DNA of 64,000 nucleotides from an uncultured Lachnospiraceae bacterium (GCA_910584205.1 CAJUAA010000010.1:30716-94715); one strand, 5' to 3'. Shown: positions 51,880 through 60,332, counted from the first letter of the stretch. The notes: generated from the letters alone by a model not told the origin. Program-made: numbers and translations.

Positions 51880-53103
51880 TTATTTATCGTCTGCTGCCGC
51901 CACACCGGGAAGCTCCTTGCCCTCCAGGAATTCCAGGGAAGCGCCGCCGCCTGTGGAAATATGGCTCATCTTGTCCGCAAAGCCCAGCTGGTTGACTGCT
52001 GCTGCGGAATCTCCGCCGCCAATGATCGTGGTGGCATCGGTCTCTGCCAGGGATTTTGCGACTGCGATCGTTCCCTTTGCCAGAATGGGATTCTCGAATA
52101 CGCCCATGGGGCCGTTCCATACAACGGTCTTTGCAGATTTTACAGCCTCTGCATACATCTCAGCCGTCTTCGTTCCGATATCCAGGCCCATTTTGTCCGC
52201 CGGGATCGCATCTGCATCTACTACGGACACTTCGATCTCGGCGTCAATCGGATTCGGGAATGCGGAAGCGATGGTCGTATCCACCGGAAGCAGCAGCTTC
52301 TTGCCAAGCTTCTCTGCCTTCTCCATCATTTCCTTACAGTAATCAAGCTTCTCCTCATCCACCAGAGAAGTACCGATCTCATAGCCCTTTGCCTTTAAGA
52401 AGGTGTACGCCATACCGCCGCCGATGATCAGCGTATCGCATTTCTCCAGAAGGTTCGCGATCACGTTCAGCTTGTCCGCCACTTTCGCACCGCCCAGAAT
52501 CGCCACAAACGGCCTTACCGGATTTTCCACTGCGTTTCCAAGGAAATCGATCTCTTTCTGCATCAGGTATCCAACCGCGCACTCGCCGCCCTTTGCACGT
52601 ACCACGTCCGTTACGCCTGCAACGGATGCATGCGCCCTGTGAGAGGAACCAAACGCGTCGCATACGTATACGTCGCAGAGGTCTGCCAGCTCTTTGGAGA
52701 AGTCCTCACCGTTCTTTGTCTCCTCTTTGCCGCGGAAACGGGTATTCTGGAGAAGCACCACGTCGCCCTCGTTCATAGCGGCAACCGCCGCGGTCGCCGC
52801 ATCTCCGGTCACATTATAATCAGCTACAAAATTGACCGGTTTTCCAAGCTTCTCCGACAGTCTTTTGGCAACCGGCGCCAGAGACTCTCCCTCATTGGGG
52901 CCGTTTTTCACCTTGCCCAGATGCGAGCAGAGAATTACCTTTCCGCCGTCGTCGATCAGCTTCTGAATGGTGGGAAGCGCCGCTTTGATTCTGGTCTCGT
53001 CCGTGATCTCTCCATCTTTTAACGGAACATTGAAATCGCATCTTACCAGAACGCGTTTTCCCTCTACATTGATATCATTTACTGATTTTTTATTTAATCC
53101 CAT
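51880..53103 (-). CDS. pgk: Phosphoglycerate kinase
   Basis: It forms ATP and 3-phosphoglycerate from 1,3-bisphosphoglycerate. The 407-residue protein has RVLVRCDFNVPLKDG, SHLGKVKNGPNE, the Ser/His loop FGSSHRAHASV, the hinge RPFVAILGGAKVADK, GGGMAYTFLKA, WNGPMGVFE and GGGDSAAAV. ATG at 53103 has AGGAGG nine bases upstream; the longer frame to 53163 has no ribosome site. Confidence 0.97.
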   Translation of the reverse strand: MGLNKKSVNDINVEGKRVLVRCDFNVPLKDGEITDETRIKAALPTIQKLIDDGGKVILCSHLGKVKNGPNEGESLAPVAKRLSEKLGKPVNFVADYNVTGDAATAAVAAMNEGDVVLLQNTRFRGKEETKNGEDFSKELADLCDVYVCDAFGSSHRAHASVAGVTDVVRAKGGECAVGYLMQKEIDFLGNAVENPVRPFVAILGGAKVADKLNVIANLLEKCDTLIIGGGMAYTFLKAKGYEIGTSLVDEEKLDYCKEMMEKAEKLGKKLLLPVDTTIASAFPNPIDAEIEVSVVDADAIPADKMGLDIGTKTAEMYAEAVKSAKTVVWNGPMGVFENPILAKGTIAVAKSLAETDATTIIGGGDSAAAVNQLGFADKMSHISTGGGASLEFLEGKELPGVAAADDK

Positions 53104-53205
53104 CTCTTTATGCCTCCTGCTTTGTTCTAAATGAATTCCGTGCCGGGAGATCCGGCGCCGCACAGGTTGCTGTCCATGTTCATGTGCAGGCCTTTCTCAC
53201 CGAAA

Positions 53206-53236
53206 AAAGGGCCCGGTCCTGAAGACCGGACCCTTT
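53206..53236 (-). terminator. Terminator between gap and pgk
   Basis: AAAGGG-CCCGGTC and GACCGGACCCTTT pair over 13 positions (one U-G on the minus strand), followed by TTT on the minus strand. Partial termination would give more gap than pgk-tpiA transcript. Confidence 0.8.
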
Positions 53237-53248
53237 GAGGTCTTAAAC

Positions 53249-54262
53249 TTATGCCAGCTCAGCAAAATATTTGATCGTACGAACCATCTGAGATACATAG
53301 GAGTTCTCATTGTCATACCAGGAAACAACCTCAACCTGGGTCTTTCCATCCGGAAGCGGAGAAACCATGGTCTGAGTTGCATCAAACAGAGAACCATATC
53401 TCATACCAACGATATCGCTGGATACGATCTCATCCTCGGTATAGCCGTAGGACTCGGTAGTTGCCGCCTTCATAGCTGCGTTAATCTCTTCCTTGGTCAC
53501 TGCCTTGTTCACAACTGCGAACAGAAGGGTCGTGGAACCGGTCGGGGTCGGAACACGCTGTGCAGCGCCGATGAGTTTGCCGTTCAGTTCCGGAATAACA
53601 AGGCCGATTGCCTTTGCAGCGCCGGTGCTGTTCGGAACGATGTTGATTGCTGCAGCACGGCTTCTTCTCAGATCGCCTTTTCTCTGCGGTCCGTCAAGCG
53701 GCATCTGGTCGCCGGTGTAAGCGTGGATCGTGCACATGATACCGGACTCGATCGGAGCCAGGTCGTTCAGAGCCTTTGCCATCGGAGCCAGGCAGTTGGT
53801 CGTACAGGATGCTGCGGAGATTACCGTGTCGTCTTTTGTCAAAGTTGTGTGGTTTACGTTATAAACGATGGTCGGAAGGTCATTGCCTGCCGGAGCAGAG
53901 ATAACAACTTTCTTAGCACCTGCCGTAATATGAGCGGAAGCTTTCTCCTTGGAGGTGTAGAATCCGGTACACTCCAGAACTACGTCCACACCGATCTCTC
54001 CCCACGGAAGCTCTGTTGCATTTGCTTTTGCGTAAATCTTGATTTCTTTTCCATCGACAACGATAGAATCCTCTGTTGCAGATACCGTATCAGCCTTCTC
54101 ATATTTGCCCTGAGAAGAATCATACTTTAACAGATGTGCCAGCATCTTCGGAGAAGTCAGGTCGTTGATTGCAACCACCTCATAACCCTCTGCACCAAAC
54201 ATCTGTCTGAATGCCAGACGACCGATACGTCCGAAACCATTGATTGCTACTTTTACTGCCAT
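53249..54262 (-). CDS. gap: Glyceraldehyde-3-phosphate dehydrogenase (type I)
   Basis: It oxidises glyceraldehyde 3-phosphate with NAD+ and phosphate. The 337-residue protein has VAINGFGRIGRLAFRQ, the catalytic SAASCTTNCLAP (active Cys), HAYTGDQMPLDGPQRKGDLR and WYDNENSYVSQMVRT. AGGAGG is nine bases from ATG. It is the first gene of the gap-pgk-tpiA group, with a strong promoter. Confidence 0.97.
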   Translation of the reverse strand: MAVKVAINGFGRIGRLAFRQMFGAEGYEVVAINDLTSPKMLAHLLKYDSSQGKYEKADTVSATEDSIVVDGKEIKIYAKANATELPWGEIGVDVVLECTGFYTSKEKASAHITAGAKKVVISAPAGNDLPTIVYNVNHTTLTKDDTVISAASCTTNCLAPMAKALNDLAPIESGIMCTIHAYTGDQMPLDGPQRKGDLRRSRAAAINIVPNSTGAAKAIGLVIPELNGKLIGAAQRVPTPTGSTTLLFAVVNKAVTKEEINAAMKAATTESYGYTEDEIVSSDIVGMRYGSLFDATQTMVSPLPDGKTQVEVVSWYDNENSYVSQMVRTIKYFAELA

Positions 54263-54348
54263 GTTTCCATTCCTCCTAAAAGTTGAATTTAATTATTTTT
54301 GTCCTTTCAACTCTTTCAAGTTTGTTAAAAGAACATCAACCATTACAT

Positions 54349-54377
54349 ATTTTACCTAATTTGTCCCAAAATATCAA
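54349..54377 (-). promoter_or_regulatory. gap promoter
   Basis: Minus strand: TTGATA (54377-54372), 17-bp spacer, TAAAAT (54354-54349). The leader of about 80 bases contains a GTTGAA/TTCAAC inverted repeat. Confidence 0.75.
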
Positions 54378-54442
54378 TACCTAATCAACAATTTTTTCCC
54401 AAATCATGCAGCATCTGGTAATGGAGTCCGGCGTAATTATAC

Positions 54443-54471
54443 TTTACATTTACCCGATTATCTTCTATGAT
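54443..54471 (+). promoter_or_regulatory. Promoter of the PHP phosphatase gene
   Basis: TTTACA (54443-54448), 17-bp spacer, TATGAT (54466-54471). Transcription would start near 54478, beyond the ATG at 54467, which supports the TTG start at 54503. Confidence 0.7.
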
Positions 54472-54502
54472 AGAAATATATCGAATTCTGGAGGATCCTG
54501 TC

Positions 54503-55309
54503 TTGAAGATTTTATCCGATTACCATGTACATACCTCTTTCTCCGGAGACTGCAGCGTCTCGCCGGAGACCATGATCCGGTCCGCCATTGACCGTGGAAT
54601 CCAGCATCTCTGCCTGACTGATCACATGGACTATGATTATATGGAAAGCGACGTTTTTTTTGAATTTGATCCGGCTGAATATTTTCACCGCCTGCTGCCC
54701 ATGAAAGAACAGTTTGCCGGGCAGATCGACCTGGCCATCGGCATCGAGCTGGGGCTCCAGCCGTATCTGAGCAAAAAGCATCATAATCTGGTATTTTCCA
54801 ATTCGTTTGATTTTGTCATCGGTTCCATCCATCTGGTGCACTGCAAAGACCCCTACTTCCCTTCTTTTTTCAGCGGTCGGAAGGAAGAAGACGCCTACCT
54901 GGAATATTTCCAGTGCGCCCTGCAGAATCTGCAGGCGTACTCCAACTTCGACGTGTTCGGGCATCTGGATTACGTGGTTCGCTACGGCCCCAGTCAGAAC
55001 CAGTATTATTCCTATAACAGGTACATGGAAATTCTGGATGAGATCCTGCGCATACTGGTCAAAAAGGACATCGGACTGGAAGTCAACACCGGTGGATACA
55101 AATACGGCCTGAACGATCCCAATCCATGCAAAGACATTATCTGCCGCTACCGGGAGCTGGGCGGGAAGATTGTCACCCTCGGATCCGACGCCCATGATCC
55201 CGCGTTTCTGGCTTATGAATTCGACCGGGCCGCGGACCTGCTGAAAGAATGCGGATTTTCCTCGTATTTTATCTTTCACGACAGAAGGCCGGAAGAAATC
55301 GGATTGTAA
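54503..55309 (+). CDS. PHP domain phosphatase, histidinol-phosphatase-like (HisJ/HisK type)
   Basis: A 268-residue metal-dependent phosphatase of the PHP fold: SDYHVHTSFSGD at the start, LCLTDHMDYDYM, GIELGLQP, VIGSIHLV, VFGHLDYVVR, GLEVNTGG and TLGSDAHDP are the metal-site motifs. It may dephosphorylate histidinol phosphate, but no his genes are nearby. TTG at 54503 has GGAGG eight bases upstream and gives MKILSDYHVHT; the ATG at 54467 overlaps the -10 box. Confidence 0.88.
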   Translation: MKILSDYHVHTSFSGDCSVSPETMIRSAIDRGIQHLCLTDHMDYDYMESDVFFEFDPAEYFHRLLPMKEQFAGQIDLAIGIELGLQPYLSKKHHNLVFSNSFDFVIGSIHLVHCKDPYFPSFFSGRKEEDAYLEYFQCALQNLQAYSNFDVFGHLDYVVRYGPSQNQYYSYNRYMEILDEILRILVKKDIGLEVNTGGYKYGLNDPNPCKDIICRYRELGGKIVTLGSDAHDPAFLAYEFDRAADLLKECGFSSYFIFHDRRPEEIGL

Positions 55310-55329
55310 TATTCTGATAATATTTTCAC

Positions 55330-55369
55330 AAAGAAAAGATCCCGCCTCCATGGACGGGACCTTTTCTTT
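55330..55369. terminator. Bidirectional terminator between the PHP gene and cotJC
   Basis: AAAGAAAAG and CTTTTCTTT (9 bp) with inner TCCCG/CGGGA; GTTTTTATTTT follows on the plus strand. Confidence 0.85.
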
Positions 55370-55373
55370 GTTT

Positions 55374-55843
55374 TTATTTTTCGCAGCCGCAGCCGGAAGA
55401 CGAACCGCCTTTCGCGATTCCGGTATCGAATTCCGGATTCATAATATAGAAGTTTCTGGAATCCAGATGTTCCTGCGTGATCCGCAGGGCTTCGCCGAAT
55501 CTCTGGAAATGGACCACTTCTCGCGCCCTCAGAAAGCGCAGCGGATCCGCCACATCGGGATCTTTCACAACACGAAGCAGGTTGTCGTAGGTTGTGCGTG
55601 CCTTCTGCTCTGCTGCCAGATCCTCAAACAAATCCGTAATAATATCTCCCTTGGACTGGTACTCACAGGCATTATGCGGAATGCCTGCAGCCGCTGTGGG
55701 CCACAAAGCCGCTGTATGATCCACATAATAGGTATCAAAGCCAGACTCCTTAATCTGTTCCATGGTCATATTTCTCGTAAGCTGATAGACAATGGCACAG
55801 ATCATTTCCAAATGTGCAAGTTCCTCCGTACCTATATCTGTAT
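55374..55843 (-). pseudogene. cotJC: CotJC/manganese-catalase-like spore coat protein, 5' part removed by element junction
   Basis: The remaining C-terminal ~156 residues align along their whole length with CotJC: DIGTEELAHLEMICAIVYQL, DTYYVDHTAALWP, DLFEDLAAEQKARTTYDNLL and RFLRAREVVHFQRFGEALR, keeping the ferritin-like metal ligands of helices 2-4. The first ~55 residues, including the first helix, are missing. Upstream of TDIG the frame continues to an ATG at 55934, but those 30 codons are antisense to element DNA and lack a ribosome site. The junction lies at about 55840-55846. A Gly/Ser/Cys tail (GGSSSGCGCEK) follows the domain. The missing half should lie at the far end of the element, outside the window. 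Confidence 0.82.
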
Positions 55844-55850
55844 CGAAATG
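55838..55850. other. Putative left attachment junction of the conjugative element
   Basis: Homology to CotJC stops after the TDIG codons (ATATCTGT on the plus strand) and changes to element sequence. The exact crossover cannot be set without the other end; ATCTGTATC around 55836-55844 is the candidate core. Confidence 0.5.
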
Positions 55851-56052
55851 CTCCGTTGAGGAAAAACCCGAAAAAATCCAGGATTTATGCAGGTTTGACG
55901 AGCCTTCTACCTTACTTTTGGACAGGCTCCCCATCTACCAGAAAACCATGAAGCGGAGCAGAATTGAGGAAAAGAAGGATATTTTGGAATACAAAAAGAC
56001 AGAGGAACCTCAATTCGTGGTAAATATCATGCTGAACATTCCCGCAGCTTAA
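55846..56052 (+). pseudogene. 3' remnant of an unidentified gene at the element's left end
   Basis: An open frame, continuous with antisense cotJC at its 5' side, ends PQFVVNIMLNIPAA and is followed 30 bases later by a strong terminator, as expected for a genuine gene end. The Lys/Arg/Glu-rich segment KRSRIEEKKDILEYKK looks helical. The position at the element end would suit the tail of a recombinase, but no motif proves it. Confidence 0.4.
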
Positions 56053-56081
56053 AACTGAATAAAGATTTCTATAATTATATG

Positions 56082-56110
56082 TAGGCGTTCAAAAATGAGC
56101 GCCTATTTTT
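56082..56110 (+). terminator. Terminator upstream of parA
   Basis: TAGGCGTTC, loop AAAAAT, GAGCGCCTA (one wobble), then TTTTT. It insulates the parA operon from upstream transcripts. Confidence 0.85.
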
Positions 56111-56139
56111 ATGCCCCAAAATAGGAGGTGGTTCAGTAA

Positions 56140-56961
56140 ATGAACGCAAATATTATCGCCGTTGCCAACCAGAAAGGTGGTGTCGGCAAGACAACGACCT
56201 GTGCCAATCTTGGTATCGGGCTGGCCCAGGAAGGAAAAAAGGTATTACTGATTGACGGAGATCCGCAGGGCAGCCTCTCCATCAGTTTAGGCTATGACCG
56301 CCCGGATAACCTGCCGGTCACTCTCTCCGATATGATGGGGAAGGTACTCACTGATACACCCATCCCTCCCGGTGAGGGGATTCTTCACCATGCAGAAGGT
56401 GTAGACCTTATGCCTGCCAACATAGAACTGTCCGGCATGGAGGTATCTCTTGTAAACGCTATGAGCCGTGAAACGATTCTCCGCCAATACCTTGATACGG
56501 TCAAACGCCAGTACAGCCACATCATTGTAGACTGCCAGCCTTCACTGGGGATGCTGACAGTTAATGCCCTGGCCGCCGCGAACAGCGTTCTCATACCTGT
56601 CCAGGCGGAATATCTCCCGGCCAAGGGCCTGGAACAGCTTTTGCAGACCATCAATAAGGTACGCCGCCAGATCAACCCAAAACTGAACATAGACGGGATT
56701 CTCTTGACTATGGTTGATTCCCGGACGAACTTTGCCAAAGAGATCGCCGCTCTGCTGCGTGAGAATTACGGCTCCAAGATTAAAGTTTTTACATCCGAAA
56801 TCCCCCATTCTGTCCGGGCAAAGGAAATCAGCGCAGAAGGGAAAAGCATTTACGCCCATGACCCGGAGGGCAAGGTGGCAAGTGCCTATAAAAATCTGAC
56901 AAAGGAGGTGCTAAAGGTTGAAAAGCAGCGCGAAAAAAGTAAAGCTGGCTTCTGTCGATGA
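56140..56961 (+). CDS. parA: ParA-family partition ATPase of the conjugative element
   Basis: A 273-residue ATPase with the deviant Walker A KGGVGKTTTCANLG at the N-terminus, LLIDGDPQGS, and IIVDCQPSLGML as Walker B. It would position or stabilise the excised element with ParB. AGGAGG lies 11-12 bases before ATG. The parB ribosome site and start lie inside its 3' end, so the two are translationally coupled. Confidence 0.93.
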   Translation: MNANIIAVANQKGGVGKTTTCANLGIGLAQEGKKVLLIDGDPQGSLSISLGYDRPDNLPVTLSDMMGKVLTDTPIPPGEGILHHAEGVDLMPANIELSGMEVSLVNAMSRETILRQYLDTVKRQYSHIIVDCQPSLGMLTVNALAAANSVLIPVQAEYLPAKGLEQLLQTINKVRRQINPKLNIDGILLTMVDSRTNFAKEIAALLRENYGSKIKVFTSEIPHSVRAKEISAEGKSIYAHDPEGKVASAYKNLTKEVLKVEKQREKSKAGFCR

Positions 56962-57853
56962 CCTGTTTTCCACCGAGGAAAGCCGGGCTGATGTCGGACG
57001 CGAAAAGGTTATGGAGATTCCTCTGGCAGAACTGCACGCCTTTGAAGGGCATCCCTTTAAAGTAAAGGACGATGAATCTATGCTGGAAACAGCGGAAAGC
57101 GTTCGTCAGTATGGCGTACTTGTCCCTGCGATTGCAAGGCCCCGTGCGGAGGGCGGCTATGAACTGATTGCCGGACACCGCCGCCACCGGGCCAGCGAGC
57201 TGGCGGAAAAGGAAACAATGCCAGTCATTGTCCGTGATCTGGATGATGATGCCGCCACGATTATCATGGTTGACAGCAATCTCCAACGCGAAAGCCTTCT
57301 TCCAAGCGAACGGGCCTTTGCTTATAAAATGAAGCTGGACGCTATGAAGCATCAGGGCGAACGTCTCGACTTAACTTGTGCCCAAGTTGGGCACAAGTCA
57401 GACGGAAAGAAATCAAGAGATATTCTCGCTGAGCAAGTCGGGCAAAGTAAAAATCAGATACAACGCTTTATCCGCCTGACTGAACTGATTCCTCCCCTGC
57501 TGGATATGGTAGACGACAAAAAAATCGCCTTTAACCCTGCCTACGAGCTGTCTTTCCTGACGAAAGAGGAACAGAAAACGCTTGTTGAAACCATGGACTA
57601 TGAACAGGCCACCCCTTCACTCTCCCAGGCCCAGCGCATGAAGAAATTCAGCCAGGAAGGGAAACTGACCGGGGATGTGATGCTGGCCATTATGTCAGAG
57701 GAAAAAAAGAGCGATCTGGATAAGGTGACATTTACCTCTGACACCCTGCGGAAATATTTTCCCAAAAGCTACACTCCCAAGAAGATGGAGGAAACCATTA
57801 TCAAGCTGCTGGAACAGTGGCAGAAAAAACGCCAACACCAGCAGGAACGCTGA
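56918..57853 (+). CDS. parB: ParB/Spo0J-family partition protein
   Basis: A 311-residue protein with the ParB/Srx nucleotide-binding domain (residues 30-130: IPLAELHAFEGHPFKV, ELIAGHRRHRASELA, and NLQRESLLPSERAFAYKMKL), a helix-turn-helix region (RDILAEQVGQSKNQIQRFIRL) and a Lys-rich C-terminus. The start is TTG at 56918 with GGAGGT eight bases upstream; it overlaps parA by 44 bases in another frame. Confidence 0.92.
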   Translation: MKSSAKKVKLASVDDLFSTEESRADVGREKVMEIPLAELHAFEGHPFKVKDDESMLETAESVRQYGVLVPAIARPRAEGGYELIAGHRRHRASELAEKETMPVIVRDLDDDAATIIMVDSNLQRESLLPSERAFAYKMKLDAMKHQGERLDLTCAQVGHKSDGKKSRDILAEQVGQSKNQIQRFIRLTELIPPLLDMVDDKKIAFNPAYELSFLTKEEQKTLVETMDYEQATPSLSQAQRMKKFSQEGKLTGDVMLAIMSEEKKSDLDKVTFTSDTLRKYFPKSYTPKKMEETIIKLLEQWQKKRQHQQER

Positions 57854-57867
57854 GAAAGGAGCTGCCT

Positions 57868-58152
57868 ATGACGGAAATGGCGGCTCCCTTCCGGGAGCTA
57901 AAAGGCCATGATATTCTGGCCGTGGAGCGGTTCGAGGATACTACCAGCCACATGATCGAATTTATGGTATGTAAACGGAAAAATCCCTATGGCAGACCCG
58001 GTGACGAGATGCGCCTGTTCCTGTCCGAAGCTGATTACAGGAAGGCATTGGAGAGCCAGGGCCGCAGGGAAATCCGTATCAGAAGAAACGCCCGTATCAT
58101 TGAGGGGCATATCCTGTTAGACAAGAAGAAACGGAGGCATGGAAATGTTTAA
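57868..58152 (+). CDS. Small element protein (DUF5720-like), first copy
   Basis: A 94-residue protein with the pattern F..DT..HMI.F.V, RLFLSEADYRKALESQ and IRI. It is a paralogue of the gene at 59996-60322. Such proteins are frequent cargo of Tn1549-type elements in Lachnospiraceae and have no known function; the DUF5720 assignment is from memory. AAAGGAG is six bases before ATG at 57868. Confidence 0.75.
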   Translation: MTEMAAPFRELKGHDILAVERFEDTTSHMIEFMVCKRKNPYGRPGDEMRLFLSEADYRKALESQGRREIRIRRNARIIEGHILLDKKKRRHGNV

Positions 58153-58648
58153 AGGAAAAGAAGTTGAAAATGCGATCAGAAAGGTTTATTCCTATCTGTA
58201 TCCCAATAAGAAGGAACGGAAAGAAGCCCTTGCGCGTCTGGATATGGAAAAGCTGGTGCAAAGCATCCGTTACCGCAGTGAAACCCCTCTTGCCTATTAC
58301 GCAGGCGGCTCTGCTGACCTGTCCATGAAATACCATGGGCCTGACCTGTTTGAACAGAAAGCCTGCCGGATTTTCCAGGAGCCGGTGCAGGTATATTCCA
58401 CACTGGTCGAGGGGACGTATCTTAGGGAGCTTTGGCTTTTGGAGGACGGAACCTTTGTGGAAGTGGCGGCGGTCAGTGTTAAATGCCGCTTTACTACGGA
58501 AAGTTACTCTACGGTATACCGGACGATCCGCCACACCATGACCGAAAAAGACTGGTCTGCCTATGTGCCGGAAGAAGCGGTAGATATGTTTGAGGATTTT
58601 AGCGAATACCCTTTTGACGGAGAAAAGGGGGCAATCTATGAAGTTTAA
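58145..58648 (+). CDS. Element protein of unknown function
   Basis: A 167-residue protein (FKGKEVENAIRKVYSYLYPN, YYAGGSADLSMKYHGPDLF, ELWLLEDGTFVEVAAVSVKC). No family is recognised. ATG at 58145 has GGAGG seven bases upstream and overlaps the preceding gene by 8 bases. The neighbours suggest a conserved block between parB and the DUF6017 gene. Confidence 0.7.
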   Translation: MFKGKEVENAIRKVYSYLYPNKKERKEALARLDMEKLVQSIRYRSETPLAYYAGGSADLSMKYHGPDLFEQKACRIFQEPVQVYSTLVEGTYLRELWLLEDGTFVEVAAVSVKCRFTTESYSTVYRTIRHTMTEKDWSAYVPEEAVDMFEDFSEYPFDGEKGAIYEV

Positions 58649-58691
58649 GCCGCAGCAACATACCGCCTGTGGCTTTTGTTATGCCTGCTGA
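58638..58691 (+). CDS. Possible 17-residue Cys peptide
   Basis: ATG at 58638 with GGGGG upstream encodes MKFKPQQHTACGFCYAC and ends at TGA 58689-58691, overlapping the previous stop codon in another frame. The CGFCYAC end might bind metal. It may only couple translation to the next gene. Confidence 0.3.
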   Translation: MKFKPQQHTACGFCYAC

Positions 58692-58712
58692 TACAAGGAA
58701 GGAGTGAAGCAA

Positions 58713-59588
58713 ATGCCCGTATTTCGCGTGGAACGGACGCGGGACTATACAGTTATGAGCAACTACCATCTGCGGGACAAACGCCTGACGCTAAAGGCCA
58801 AGGGCCTGCTCTCGCAGATGCTGTCTCTGCCGGAGGATTGGGACTATACCCTCTCCGGGCTGTCCCATATCAACCGGGAAAGCAAGGATGCCATCCGCTC
58901 TGCGGTCAATGAGCTGGAACAGGCCGGATATATCCACCGCCGCCAGACAACGGATGCAAGCGGGAAGTTCAGCACCAATGAATATATCATCCATGAGCAT
59001 CCTGACCAGCCGGAGCCGTTATTGGAAAAACCGTCGTCGGAAAACCCGACAACGGATAATCCGCCAACGGGAAACCCGTCACCGGAAAATCCAACGCAAT
59101 TAAATACTAAGAAACCAAGTAAAGAAAAATCAAATACGGATGGACAAAGTACCGATTCCATTCCTTTCCGGGAAAATACGGCGGGAAGCCCGCCGGAACC
59201 GAAGGGAAGGGGGATTGCCGCCATGGAGGAAATAGAGAGTTACCGGGCTTTGATCCTGGAAAATATCGAGTATGACTTTATCAAACAGGACTACGGCCTG
59301 TATTTGTCTGACCTGGACGAGATTGTGGAGATCATGGTGGAAACGGTCTGCGCCAGACGCAGATACACACGGGTAGCGGGCAGCGATTTTCCCCATGAGG
59401 TAGTAAAATCCCGGCTCCTGAAACTGAACGGGGAACATATCCGCTTTGTCATGGACTGCATGAAGGAGAACACGACCAAAATCCGCAATATCAAGCAATA
59501 CCTGCTCACAGCCCTGTTTAATGCCCCTACCACCATCGGGAACTATTACAGCTCCCTGGTGAACCACGATATGTATGGCAGCCCATAA
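58713..59588 (+). CDS. DUF6017-type helix-turn-helix protein (replication initiator-like)
   Basis: A 291-residue protein. The N-terminal winged helix (YTVMSNYHLRDKRLTLKAKG, DYTLSGLSHINRESKDAIRS) resembles RepA-N/DnaD-like initiators. A linker of repeated NPxx units (ENPTTDNPPTGNP) and Ser/Thr follows, then a C-terminal helical domain (ILENIEYDFIKQDYG ... IRNIKQYLLTALFNAP) of the DUF6017 type. It probably acts in replication or regulation of the element. ATG at 58713 has AAGGAG eight bases upstream. Confidence 0.83.
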   Translation: MPVFRVERTRDYTVMSNYHLRDKRLTLKAKGLLSQMLSLPEDWDYTLSGLSHINRESKDAIRSAVNELEQAGYIHRRQTTDASGKFSTNEYIIHEHPDQPEPLLEKPSSENPTTDNPPTGNPSPENPTQLNTKKPSKEKSNTDGQSTDSIPFRENTAGSPPEPKGRGIAAMEEIESYRALILENIEYDFIKQDYGLYLSDLDEIVEIMVETVCARRRYTRVAGSDFPHEVVKSRLLKLNGEHIRFVMDCMKENTTKIRNIKQYLLTALFNAPTTIGNYYSSLVNHDMYGSP

Positions 59589-59643
59589 GGAGCTGCTTTT
59601 TTTGACCGCAAAAAGCAAGATATGAGTGCTGAAAGGAGAGATT

Positions 59644-60009
59644 ATGAGACGCCCATTAGCTTACATTACCGCCCCCTGGGGTGATAACGAATTTGAGAAC
59701 ACGGAAACCGCAGCCCGCTACTGCCGGATGCTGTATGATGCCGGATATTCCCCGGTCTGCCCGCTGTTGTTCCTTCCCCTGTTCCTGAAGGATGAAATCC
59801 CCCAGGAGCATAAGGACGGGATTGACATCGCCCGCGACTTCCTGCGGCGTTCCCATGTGCTGGTGGTCTGTGGGGACACCGTGAACGAAGCCATGAAGAA
59901 CGACATTGCCGTTGCCGAACGGCTGCGGATCACCGCTACTACCCTGGATGGCCTGCTCACGGTAAAAGGCCAGGGCCGGGAGAAAGGAGGCAGCTATGAA
60001 GGGAATTAA
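59644..60009 (+). CDS. DUF7768/DUF4406-like small protein
   Basis: A 121-residue protein beginning RRPLAYITAPWGDNEFEN and containing YSPVCPLLFLPLF and DFLRRSHVLVVCGD, which recall the nucleoside 2-deoxyribosyltransferase-like fold. Activity is not established. GGAG lies five bases before ATG at 59644. It is part of the element's cargo block. Confidence 0.75.
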   Translation: MRRPLAYITAPWGDNEFENTETAARYCRMLYDAGYSPVCPLLFLPLFLKDEIPQEHKDGIDIARDFLRRSHVLVVCGDTVNEAMKNDIAVAERLRITATTLDGLLTVKGQGREKGGSYEGN

Positions 60010-60322
60010 AACGCCGAAAGCCAAGACCATCGGGGAGCTTATGGAGGAAACAAGGATTCAGGAAGGGGCGCAGGAATACAGCGGCCATGAATACCTGGAC
60101 TTAAACCGTTTTGCCGAAGATACCCGCCACATGGTCATTTTTGATGTGCTGTCAAATGAATCCGTGATCGGCTGGAAGGGGGAACGGACACGCGCCTATC
60201 TTACGGAAGCCGGGTATGCAAACGTCCTGGCCAGCCAGGAGAAAGGGCATATCAGGATTCTGAGCCATGCCGGAGTAAACCGCGGCAGGCTCTCTTATGA
60301 CAGCCGGGACAGCCTGCGGTAA
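59996..60322 (+). CDS. Small element protein (DUF5720-like), second copy
   Basis: A 108-residue paralogue of the 57868-58152 product: HEYLDLNRFAEDTRHMVIFDV, AYLTEAGYANVLASQ and HIRIL align with it in order. AGGAGG is five bases before ATG; the start overlaps the previous gene by 14 bases. An N-terminal extension of about 25 residues is unique to this copy. Confidence 0.75.
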   Translation: MKGIKTPKAKTIGELMEETRIQEGAQEYSGHEYLDLNRFAEDTRHMVIFDVLSNESVIGWKGERTRAYLTEAGYANVLASQEKGHIRILSHAGVNRGRLSYDSRDSLR

Positions 60323-60332
60323 GGAGGCGCGG

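Noticed and set aside
54263..54502. A CggR-type regulator or operator ahead of gap
   Set aside because: No regulator gene is adjacent; the GTTGAA/TTCAAC repeat in the leader is too weak to name.
55374..55934. Treating the 186-codon frame as an intact CotJC with a new N-terminus
   Set aside because: The first 30 codons are antisense element DNA, ATG 55934 has no ribosome site, and the first conserved helix of the family is absent.
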